Source: Spirometra erinaceieuropaei
Taxonomy: Eukaryota; Platyhelminthes; Cestoda; Diphyllobothriidea; Diphyllobothriidae
Assembly (NCBI GenBank): GCA_902702965.1
Contig: CACRXP010000045.1
Span: 1,352,524-1,416,523 of the forward strand
DNA length: 64,000 nucleotides
Direction: 5' to 3'
This document shows, in pieces, positions 13,632 to 24,900 of this stretch. Both the position numbers and the translations under genes were made by a program. Position 1 is the first letter of the stretch. Every line of letters begins with the position of its first letter. The notes below the pieces were generated by a model. The model was not told the DNA's origin. It did not search any database and worked only from the letters and a program-made list of their open reading frames with translations.

Positions 13632-13696
13632 TTATCGAATTAGAAACATATTTATGAATTTCGGTCAACATTTCATGAGATGGCATATCTACTGTA
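13632..13696. repeat. Solo end of the palindromic Tc1/mariner-type element
   Basis: The stretch resembles the outer end of the 994-bp palindrome at 23181-24174: a GTCAACATTTCATGAG core, then a GGCATATCTACTG end followed by TA. The match decays inward. It looks like a single decayed terminus of the same family, lying just beyond the Gypsy relic. Confidence 0.55.
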
Positions 13697-15610
13697 TGTT
13701 CACAGCTTAAAACATAAACAAAGTATTATTTGCCAATAAATGTCCCCTATGACTTTAATATTCAAGAACATGCTTACGGACTGTTTGTGGAAAAGAAGCA
13801 TAAGTGTCATCTCTCTTCTCTGCAAGCGCTCCCAGACGTGCTGGTTGAGTCAGTCGGCTGACTGTAGCAGGGACGTGCAGGCGCAGTCGGACAACCACAG
13901 TCATGCCTGCTCCATATAATCTGACGGACCACTTAGACATACGACCCTTAAATGCCATCGCATAAATTTACTACAGCAACTGGCCTTGTGGCATGATTCA
14001 ACACGGTCAGCACACGCCCTGGCCTTGTCAACGGCGGCTGCTGCCTGAGATAGCAACTTAAGACTCTATACGGTATAAATTCCCTTTTTTGGTCTCGTCT
14101 GTCTTCTTATGCTAACCGTAGCCTGGTCTGATAGCCGTAATGGTTGGGTTACACCCACTGACCCAATGGTTAAATGACGTCATAAAAGGGCTACTAAACA
14201 AATGCAAATAATGGACGTAAATAGTACTCCAGCGATGGCTGTAACTCGTGACTGTTATAGTCACTTCGAGCTGCATTTAGTAATTGCGGTCTAAAATGCG
14301 GTACTTTCAGAGTTAAAGTATTCTTATGCTGTGCTACTCTGGCAAAGATTGGACTTAATTAAGAAAGACTAAGCAGCGCTCTGAGGCACTGCATATTGCC
14401 CTCACATATACAGATATACTGTACTAAGAATCCGCCAAGCCACAATAGAAACTTAGACAGTTAGCTCAAATCTTCAGTTAAACACAAGCAGTCCTAAGCG
14501 TATTTCTTCAAGGGATCCTTATAATTAGATTAATCAAGCGACACTTACCCTTCGGTGTACGTCAGGCACAAGGGAACCCCCTTAATAAAAAGGCGGTCAG
14601 TTGTCAGTTGTCTTAACCACGAACTAATACCGCGTCGACAGCGATCCAGAACGTCTGGGTAACCACTAATATGGCTAAATTGCAGGATGATGCTAACTTC
14701 TTGTGATGGGGACGCGGAACGCAGAGCACATCATACCATCATAACCTATGATCTTTTTGTCCAAGAAAGAACAATAAAGCCTATGATCGATTGGGTTTGG
14801 TATAAATAAATGAGAGAAAACTTTGACGGGAATTTCAAAAACGGCAAAATGCTGGTTTTATTTTCCAAATTCCTGAGCAGGGTACAAGGAAACTTGCTGG
14901 GGATGCAAAATTACGAAGGCGACAGTCTGGAAAGAAAAAAAAGGGGTGACGGTAGGGTGTGGGACTCCGCGTAGCTGGAAACATCGAAATAATCTAAAAA
15001 TCCAGTGTGGTTGTAAACAGCACTTATTTTTCGCCGTTTCCATTGTTTGAGATTTCCATTCCTTCCTAGCTAAATATAAGCCTACCATTGACGCTTTATA
15101 TAACGTCCCATTTTGAAAAATCCCTTTTGTTTATTTTTTAATTATCGCGCTCAGTTTCTTTGCCAAGTGACAGCTTGCGACGAGACTTTTGGCAGAAATC
15201 TATTCTCGGTGTCGCCTTGCCCTCCGTGCTGCGTGTTGTCTCATCCGTAAAACCCCCCTACCACCATTCAACCTATGACACGGTCCACAGGTTAGCTCAA
15301 GTTAGTTGGGGTCCTACATCCTACCGTTGCCGAAAAGGGAACTGCGCAACTGCTGTAAAATGATTAAGTTGGAAATGGGTCAGGAATACGAATGTGAAAG
15401 CCGCTGGACCAGATCACTTTATCAGTCGGTCGAAAGACTCAGACATGTCACTGGTACACGAGAGAGGGTATAGAGCGAGCGAAGCCGATATTGAAGCACT
15501 TTTCACCAATGCAATTCAGCACACTGATTACTACTTATACGCCCGGCGTTCTTTTAAGTGCCACGACACTAGCGGTAATGCCCTGGCGGATTTTTGGGCG
15601 ACATAAAAAC
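13697..15610. other. Intergenic DNA, no recognisable gene
   Basis: Nothing conserved was recognised. A minus-strand 76-codon frame at 14858-15088 and plus-strand frames of 67 and 70 codons at 15160-15606 have no known similarity. Confidence 0.4.
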
Positions 15611-15784
15611 GGGCCCGCGGCCCAGTGGTTAGAGGCGTTTGACTTCCAGCTTACAGGTCACGAGTTCGAGCCCCAGGTGCTCCACACTTCGGGGTTGGAT
15701 ATGACTGGCTGGCGACGTCTAATAAGCCAGAAATGGCCATTCCAGTCTCCCTTGTCTTTGTCGGTAATGCCATTCTGCCTACCT
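15611..15784 (+). repeat. tRNA-derived SINE (family S), 3'-truncated
   Basis: The unit opens with a tRNA-like head carrying an A-box-like CCCAGTGGTTAGAGGC and a B-box-like GAGTTCGAGCCCC. A family-specific body follows (GGGGTTGG, GGCTGGCGACG, AAATGGCCATT, TTGTCTTTGTCGGTAAT). The same order occurs at 51848-52125 and 59047-59328, which also carry the 3' part missing here. The head would supply an internal RNA polymerase III promoter. The LINE partner is unknown. Confidence 0.75.
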
Positions 15785-15799
15785 TCTTTTTGAGGGCCT

Positions 15800-16245
15800 C
15801 GGAGATTTTAAGCGTCTGCTAGGCCAGGATCAGAAAATCATGGCTGCCGCAGCCTGGTGTGCGCTGACAGTTTTTAGGCACCCGGAACCATTCCAGCAGA
15901 TATGCTTGCGCTCCCGCTGCGTATACAGGTCGTGAGCACGGCTGACCAGTCATCCTCGTTCCTCTGACCTGTTGTGGTGCTGTTGTCTCTTGTGGTGTGG
16001 GCCAGGGGGTTTGGTGGTACGCCTAGGTGCGGATCCGGCCGTGCCAACCACCTGCGTCCTCTCCTACCCCCGGTCTTGGCACCGGGTCCATATGGGGGGA
16101 GGAGGAGGGCGTGGTAGATGCGGCGCAAGTCTACTACCACTATAAATCACTTCACTTGCGAGTCACCCTCCCTGCTCTGCTGTGGAGCAGGGACGGTGAA
16201 CCTAATCGGCAACGACGGTCGAATTACCATCTTATTTTTGAACGA
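15800..16245 (+). repeat. Dispersed repeat R16, long copy
   Basis: About 450 bases align with 55495-55955, sharing for example TGCGCTCCCGCTG near 15910 and GCGCAAGTCTACT near 16121. The second half also matches 26065-26285 and, weakly, the end of 28120. No protein, LTR structure or tRNA-like promoter was recognised, so its class is unknown. It directly follows a truncated SINE. Confidence 0.6.
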
Positions 16246-16249
16246 GTCT

Positions 16250-18920
16250 GACTGTGATAGTTTCTTGTTAAACAGATATTTATGACACTCGTTTATGCAC
16301 TACCTGAAACCCCCTCATGGGTGACCAGTACATGCGGACTTAAAAGTGAAGGTGTGTGCTGCACGCGTAGACGGGTCACTTACCCCCGCGTCCATGTCCG
16401 TCTCCAGTTGTCCTATCCTTCGCCGGAACATGGTGTATGCGGAGTGTCGCGTAGTGGGGCTGACGTCAGATGTCTGGAAGTCTGGTAGGCCAATCGACTA
16501 TGCACACGGAAACCCCGTGGTTCCGAAACCCACGCACGATGCAAATCTGCATCCGATTTCAGCCGACAGTAAATGTCACCAAGACAGAGGGTGAGGGACT
16601 GGCGCGATAAAGGCCCTTCTTGTCTCCTTGGCTTCTGAGCTGTGCATGGGTATTTGTGAGGGGTGTCAATTGATGTCAGACCTTGACGATATTCACTCGA
16701 AATTGCCAGCCAAGATACCTTGATCCCCAATCTCCGCATGTAGGCCACATTGCCAACAGTGTCCACTTTCGCTTAAGGCCCACTGATCGGGGCTGGCGTC
16801 GTACGTACGCACTCACATTCCTCCATCTGTGTGGCACAATGCCCCTGAGCGGTCGAGGTCTCCCTGCCCACCTTCTCGACAGCGCCCCTGCGACGAATAT
16901 GACGTTGCTACCGTTCTGTCCGCTGATCGGAAGAATAAACCTGACAATCAAACGAGGTCCTGCCAGCACATAACCATGTCTGTCTCTGCATGCCCAGCTT
17001 TTATATGGACACGTCAAAATCGTTGTGCCCTCGAAAAACCGCATTTCTTCGATGGTTTTCAGCTCAGAATCACAAAAACACTTCGTGAGATTACTTAACT
17101 TCAACTAACGGTTGTTTCCAGCTACTTGGGGAACCCGTTTGCAATATAGGGCAGATGATGGCGGTCATGCTAAAGGCCAACAAACCCAACCGCGTTGCTT
17201 TGTGAGCTAGAAATTTCATCTAGCAAATACCACTTTGAGTATCCGCATCAAAAGGTACTTAATGGCGAGCACCGACTTCTTAACCATCCCGTATTAGACT
17301 ACTCAGTTTCGAAGGGCCTCGTGTAGATCGCAAAATGAGCCTTGAGAACGCTTCCCAGGGGATCTGACGGCAACCGAGAACACAGGAATCGCCTTGATCA
17401 TACGTTAAGGATGCTTCCGAAAGCATAAGATCCCAGGCGTCCAACTACCAAACTTTACGAGGTAACTGACACTTTTTAAAGAGTAATTAACTCTGGATAA
17501 GCCGTGATACAACAGGAACCACATGCCCTGCCGTTGATCTGGCCAAAGTTTGTGAATTTTGCCATCAAACTTCGATTGCAAAAGGTCATTTTAGAGCAGA
17601 CAGGACATTGTCTGGCTGTGAAATGATGTACGGGGGCAGTAAATTGAATCCAGATGTGATGTGCCAGTTAGTCAATTAACTGCTGACCAGTGAGGTAAAC
17701 GTATTCCCTGTGCTGGGGATCGAGTGTGCAATGGCTTCTCTTAAAACAGCTTCTGCGACAGAATTAACTCAAGAAGACCTCAAATACTGACTCGTGTGTA
17801 TGCAGAGAACGGCACGCGTAGACTGGAGTTAAGTCACCATGGCCACACAACAGGCGTGAAAATCGAGTTTGGTCGACGCTGAGCGAGTAATATTCACTAA
17901 AATTTACGCGCTATTCATCTCTGTACCCATGTTTTCATGACCTCTTAAGACGATTGGTATCCGTAGTAGTCATTAAAACTCACGAACAGGTAGATGGGAC
18001 TTCAAGGGCTACATCCTATCAAAGATGACTACTCATGTGGGATTTCAGTAGCAGCCAAAGTTGATCGAAGTCCCAAGATGTGTAATTCACCGCGAGATCC
18101 TCCCGTCTCTTTTCTCGGGTCCACTCCCATGGTCGACTCAGCTGATTAAGTTATCACACTAGGTTTGAGCTTCCCAGACCGCCTCCCCAGAGTGCAGCTG
18201 AGAGGGAGACCCCGAAGTTTGATGGTAGCGTAAAATTATGCCTAATTTGTAACCATCTTGATCAAATCTCTCCCAGGAAAGGAACGGTTAGGACTGCCCA
18301 CAGAGGCCTTTAAAGGTAAAAGTGGCCGCCCCACTGTCAAAGAACCCTTTCCGATCGGCACTCTTCTCACAGACACCCCAACCCCCATCGTCGAGCAAAT
18401 TTTGACCCACCGAAGTGGCCTGAACCACAGTCTGGAGTCCGAATTATGGCTGGTTGATGACGGTCAACAAGCCCAGAACTGGGATTTTGGCTTCCTTCGT
18501 CCTTTCCAGTGATATTTCCCGATCTGGGGGTCGTCTTTTTCCAACGCCCGATCAATGCCGTCCGAAATTTGCGGATTCTACTTACTTTGCCACAATGGAG
18601 TTAAATCAAATAAATGGCATCGGCGTTGCAGGCTCACTTAAACAATCCCTCCGGCCTTATTGCAGACGGTTAGCCGAGAACTGGCAAATGCTATGGATAA
18701 CTCTGCAGATACGCATATATAAACACTTGCAGATACATGAGTCGTGGTCGACCGCTGAGGCAGTGGTTTTTTTTAAATAACGTAATATTCAAAGGGGACG
18801 CCTGTAATAAGTTCGAAGGGCCATCCCCATCCTTCCAGAAGAAAAAACGGCGTCTTGTGATTTTCACGGCAGAATTATCTAAAAACTATATATACATATA
18901 CACTGTTTGTGGTGATCCGA
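16250..18920. other. Intergenic DNA downstream of MRPL47
   Basis: No conserved gene was recognised. The longest open frame (142 codons, minus strand, 16676-17104) shows no known motif and overlaps other open frames in GC-richer DNA. No clear polyadenylation signal was found for MRPL47, whose stop codon is at 18925. Confidence 0.4.
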
Positions 18921-18924
18921 GAGG

Positions 18925-21900
18925 TTAGCTCGTCTTCGCGACGGTTGTCTGGGGTCTTTCAAAAGTGTCCTCGTCGGAGATGTTCATGACGCGCCGGCGC
19001 CACGCCTGCTGACGTTCAAAGCGCCGGACACGGGCGGCTTCGCGCTGGGCACGCAGGTGTTTCTCACGTTCTCGTCGGAGGTAGCGCAGAGTCCAGGCAC
19101 CCCACATCTTCTCATCCTCTGCCTGGCTCGATCGACCTGCCACCTGAGGCTCGAGGTGTTCCTCAGTGAGACGGGTCACTGGACGGCCCAACTGATCCAC
19201 TGCCTCCACCTCCTTCGGGCCGATCCACTCACCGCGCTCCAACTCGCAAATTGCTTTGTCACGTTCCTCGACCACCTTTAGTATGTTTTCCATGCTTTCT
19301 TCAACCTATCAGAAAGGACATAAGAGGAGGTAGAATACGACTGCGAATTAATCCATTTTGACCCAACTGTAGAAAACTCGGAGCCTCGGTGGGATTCGAA
19401 CCCACGACAGCAAAGGGACGGTTTTAGCAAGACCAACGCTCTAGCCACCTGAGCTACAAGGCCCCGCTGGTAGCCGTGAGTTTACCACATCTGGGTCAAG
19501 TTAACCGCTTAACCTACTGAACGTCTGGAATTCACCAAATCTGATACACTAAGCTGACTGCCCAGGCAGGATTGCCTAAGTAATCCATCTAGAATACACC
19601 AATTGACTACCAAGCTAACATTATTAAAGGGTGTTTTCACAGATTTGAAAATCCATTTTGATTCAACGGTAAATTCCCAGGTAGGTAACTTGACCCAAAT
19701 GTGATTAAACTCACGGCTCCCGGTTGTACATTGTAGCTCAAGCGGCTGTACCAAAGCCTTCCCCTTGCTGTCGAATCTCACCGAGGTGCCGAGTTTCTCA
19801 AGCTGGGTCAAAATGGATTACGGGTTATTCAGACTACCAGTGATGAACAGGTTCATGAGAATGAGAGCAAATCTTCAGTCTTCGGCAAACGTTTAAAACA
19901 TGCCAATCTTGCGAACAGCCATTGTGCTCTTAAAGTCACAAGTGATCCCCGGTGTTGCCTCCTGAAAATGAGTGCTTCGAATCTGAAAAGGTTTTTAAGC
20001 CAGGGGAGTAAGTGGTGGGTCTGTAAGGAACCATTCAACCTAGCGTCTCTTCGGGACGTCCTAATGACGGCCATATAACCACTGCTCGGGAGCTACTCGA
20101 CCGTTGAAGCTTTCGCAGCAGCCATGAAAGCATAGGAGCACGCTTCATTCTAACGACATGTAAGACTCCCGGGTGGAATTAGGCTTTATCGGCGTTAACT
20201 ACCACCATTAATATTGCCGCTATTACTATAAGCACTATTGTTACTACTGGTGTTGGCACTAATAATAATGATAAAAGCGACCGTGTGGAAAGGAAACTCA
20301 ATAGATCTTTTCCATTGAAAGAGTAGACCGACCAAGTTATAAGAAAGGAGCACGCAGTCTATTTTACGTTGAAGTTGTGCACGTCCCGATCGCTGCTGGT
20401 GTCCCTTAATAAGGCATCTAACATCGGTTTTGTTTGCCTGCAGGCATAGCACATGCACGTACGCAGCGCGTGTCCTGTGACCGTCAGAGCCGGTTATCAT
20501 CGCTGTGAGAATAATGTGCTTTACAGATGCCTTGTAAAAAGGATTGACCAAGATAAGCATGTCGAACGCTGTGCGCCTAAGGACACGATGGAATGCCCCG
20601 AGAATATGCGTGTAGCAGAATACATAAATCGGCAAGTATTCGATGTTTGCGGCTTCAATCAAGACAGTTCTTATATTGGAATATGAGATATGACCCGTGC
20701 ATTCGGAATATAGCAGTGGTCTGGAAGTATCCGATCAACGGTGCTGGTGTTCTGTGGACAAAGTTCGTCTCCTCAATCGTGTGCACAACGTAGGAGTATA
20801 TATTTGGTCCGGTAAACTACCAATGGACTGCACCCTCCTCGCGTGCCGATCGAGAGCGTTCGACTATTGGCTACGCTAACCTGACCCACCGCCTTCACCT
20901 CCTTTGGGCTGATCCACTCGCCCCGTTTCAACTCGCAGATTGCTGTCACGTCCCCCTTGAGAAACATTGAGGCGGATGGCGATGGTGTCGAGGTGGCCAG
21001 CTATGACCTGCTTCACTGGCGTGCCAAAAGCTTTATCTTCGTCCAGAAGCCTGTCCTCAGTCCCCCCATTAACTAAAATGAAACGTCATCATTCCGCAAG
21101 CGGCAACATGAAGCCGACGAAATCAGTAGCTATGAATACAGTCACGAGTGCGAGCAAGTATTATCATCGGACGCTAAGTAGTAGTCAGTATGCCTGTACT
21201 CAGTACAGCGAATAAATCCGCAACCTGCTGGCTGAAAAGAATGGACTACACAGAGCATACATAAAAAGCAGCACGGATGTCAGCGAAGTCGCCTTCCTCA
21301 GGTGTCGCTGCTTGGTGCAGTTTAGATGAATCACAGAACCAGGGAAGTCCAAGGGTACGGGGGCCAAAACAAGACGAAGAACCTTTTCGTCTCCATCAAG
21401 ACAATTTACGGCCCCTGCATCAAAGGAGTCGCACCGCTGCTCAGCTCCGACGTAACAACACTCACGGAGAAGTCGCAGATTCTGAAACGCTAAGCGAGCA
21501 TTTTCAGAACCGTTCCCAAACGCCCATCCACGATCTCCGATGCGGCCACGCGTGATGATCTGCGGCCGCAGATCTGGACAGTTCAACTCATCCTCTTCGC
21601 TAACGACGGAGACCGAGTACCGAAGGCCCAAGAACCACCTCCATGTCTTGACAAACTGTGTCGAGCCAGGCTTTGAGCTGACCCTTCCTTCGAGGCCTTC
21701 AATAAGGTAACGGTGACAGGTCGAGGGCAGTAACACTAAGCTCCTGAGGTTGACGACGAAGAACATGCCCAAACCATCTCAGTCGTCTTTCTTGTATGGC
21801 CTGGGTTATCCTTGCGATGTCATCGCAGCGAGCGCGGACTGTCTCATTTGAGACGAGATCGCGGTGTACTTCACTCGAAGGGTGGTCCTCAAGCAGTGGT

Positions 21901-24900
21901 GGTCAAATACAGCCAGTTTTCGCATGTCCTCTACGCGTACAGCCCAGCATCCACAGTCATAGAGAAGGACAGACCGGACAGATGCACGGTACACGCGAAT
22001 CTTAGTGGCGATGGAGATGTCGCGTTGGATGCATAGGCACTTTCTAGGGCTTGAAAAACCCGGCGAGTAGCATCAATTCAGGAGACAATGTCGTCCTTAC
22101 TCTGTCTATTCGGCGGCAGCCTCGCCCAGAGGTATTTAAAACTGTCTACTCCTTCCCAGCGTTTATGGATAAACCAACCGATTTGGCGGCCTCGTTCACC
22201 CGTGAGACCATAGACTGCAGATCACCAAACCTTGAAGGAAGTAAGGCAATATTATCTGCACAGTCGTTAGGAGCGCCCTGGGATCCGCATCGCCTACAGG
22301 ACCGACGAACACCTTCTAAACAGTCGGCGCATGGAGGCCCGGAAGCGTTTATTCACGACCAACTGTACACGAATGATTGCGCGCTCAACACCGTAAAAGG
22401 ACCAGACATGTGACGGAGCACGTACCTTTTCCGCCTTCGGCTGCGCCATCATCGGCTGACCACTAACACAGACGAACCAGGGGTCATACATCGGCCGTCG
22501 CCCGACACTGAATAAAACGTCTTTCACATCACTGTCAACATCACCCATATAGGCTGCACACTCATGTAGCATCAAAATCTACGACGAAGTGGCTCACTGG
22601 ATCTCAAAAGTCGGTCAGGTTTTGTGCCGGCTGCAGGACTCAGCGTCCAATCGCCACGGTCTCCAGCCCAACGCCTAACCAAAAAAACTGTCATCTTGGC
22701 GAGACTCCTGTATGGAGTGGAGACCTGGACCGTCTACGCCAATTAAGCCAGAAAACTCAATCACTTCCATCTTGGTTGTCTCCGGAAAATACTAAATTCG
22801 GGGAGACACGACGAAACCTAGGACACGGAATTCTTGAAACAAACCGGAACCCTCAGAATCCCCGCCATACTGAGGCAATTGCAAATGTGATGCAGCGGCC
22901 AGCTCGTGAGGATGGAGGACGAGCGATAACCAAAACTAGGCTTTTCCCGAGACTCGGCTGCGGATACGCGCCGACAAGTAGGACAAACACGACACTAAAA
23001 GGAAATCCGAAGAACTTTCTCATGCACTTGTAAAAGAACCTGGAGACCTGGAAAGACCTCACCCAGGACCGAACGGGCTGAAGAAGGACAGTGGGAAATG
23101 AAGCAACAATCTATGGAGCTAACGAGATCGCCGCTGCTAAGTCCAGAAGAGCGGCTCGCAAGTCACAAGCGCCTCTTATACAGTAAATGTGCTAACTCAC
23201 GAAATGTCAACCAAAATTTCGAAATGCGTTCTCGTTTCGAAAAGACAAATTAAGTTGTGTTGTAAAACTAATCATGATGCAGCATAAATCTATAATGATC
23301 CAGTTACCTCAGGGTGTCGGCTTTCGAAAGAACTTATTTTCGGCTGCATGCAGGATCTAAACTCTGCAAAAAATGACTACCTAAAAAGTATGCAATTTTC
23401 TCATTGATTTTCGATGCCCTTGAAAATTCAATTATATTTCCTGGAAAACATGCATAAAAATATTCATTCTTTTACTTATTCGATAGAAAATCACGTCTTC
23501 TTCCAATTTCATACTCAAAAGAAGAACATAATTCGGTTTTAAAAAAGTTTCTAATTGTGAGATTTTTTAATACCGTTAAATGGCCGTTCATGAAACGTCA
23601 TGTATCTGCATTTACGAATGTTGCTTGTAAAGTTAACAATATTGCATGCATTTCTCTACGGTGTTAAGAGGAGACCATATGAGCTTCATAAAATTAAGCA
23701 GTGGGTTTGAGGAATATTGTTAACTTTGCAAGCCACATTAGTAAATGCAGATACATGACGTTTCATGAACGGCCATTTAACGGTATTAAAAAATCTCACA
23801 ATTAGAAACTTTTTTAAAACCGAATTATGTTCTTCTTTTGAGTATGAAATTGGAAGAAGACGTGATTTTCTACCGAATAAGTAAAAGAATGAATATTTTA
23901 TGCATGTTTTCCAGGAAATATAATTGAATTTTCAAGGGCATCGAAAATCAATGAGAAAATTGCATACTTTTTAGGTAGTCATTTTTTGCAGAGTTTAGAT
24001 CCTGCATGCAGCCGAAAATAAGTTCTTTCGAAAGCCGACACCCTGAGGTAACTGGATCATTATAGATTTATGCTGCATCATGATTAGTTTTACAACACAA
24101 CTTAATTTGTCTTTTCGAAACGAGAACGCATTTCGAAATTTTGGTTGACATTTCATGAGTTAGCACATCTACTGTACATAACGTCCACACCCGACCATGC
24201 TGCCAACGAACATTCCGCGCGTGGATCGGCCCCGTCGGACGTCTCTGGACCCGGTGTAATAATGCCTCAACCCGCCTGCTGCCCCCACAAGCACCTCCAT
24301 CGTCATCCCTGCACCATACCCCCCCCCCCCCCCCCCCGACGACCACCCCCACCACCGGTGATCAGGCTCCTGACGTCCGACGCCGCCAATGTCGTCGAAC
24401 ATGAATCACTCTAATCACCCTCGTCGCAACCTCTGCGACAACGACTACCACCTCTCCCACTCCCGCAACCGATGAGAACACTTCCAACGCCCCATCAACC
24501 ACAACCATCACCGTCCCCTCCACCATCAAGGTGGATTCGATCCAAACCTGTCCTTGCTGTGATCGCACACTCACCTCGCGCATCGGTCTGGTCGGCCACT
24601 TGCGAGTTCACCGCCCTGTGGCCGGCAAACCAGTGCCAGGAACCCCGATATGAACTCGCAGCATCCGTCTTCACTGTCCGCACTGCCCAAGCACATTCGT
24701 GCACCGCGTGGGCCTATTCGGACACACACGTATCCACGACAGCAGAGTTCACCGCAATACCGACAGGAAAGGCCCACTTTGCACACCCGAAATCTCTTCC
24801 GTCTCCAGCCCCAACAACTCCCCATCCACCAGTGCGGCCAGCACTAGCAACGTCACCAGCACAGTCTACTCAGCATCTCCGAACCTATCCTGCCCACACT

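Noticed and set aside
16676..17104. 142-codon minus-strand open frame
   Set aside because: There is no recognisable domain and it overlaps several other open frames in GC-richer DNA; length alone is weak evidence.
19382..19463. Functional tRNA-Ser(GCT) gene
   Set aside because: Not called as tRNA because the anticodon stem is imperfect and the flanks are repeated with a second, decayed copy nearby, which points to a mobile unit; it remains possible.
20195..20662. 155-codon minus-strand open frame in MRPL47 intron 2
   Set aside because: It has a low-complexity Ser/Asn end, no known motif and an opposing open frame over the same bases.
21200..21772. 190-codon minus-strand open frame
   Set aside because: It is a chance fusion of an RTE-A C-terminal piece with antisense RTE-B sequence and unrelated flank, not a gene.
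24319..24337. 19-base C run as a regulatory or quadruplex element
   Set aside because: It lies in the Pro/Ser/Thr linker of the zinc-finger region and is most simply an expanded proline-coding or assembly-prone homopolymer.
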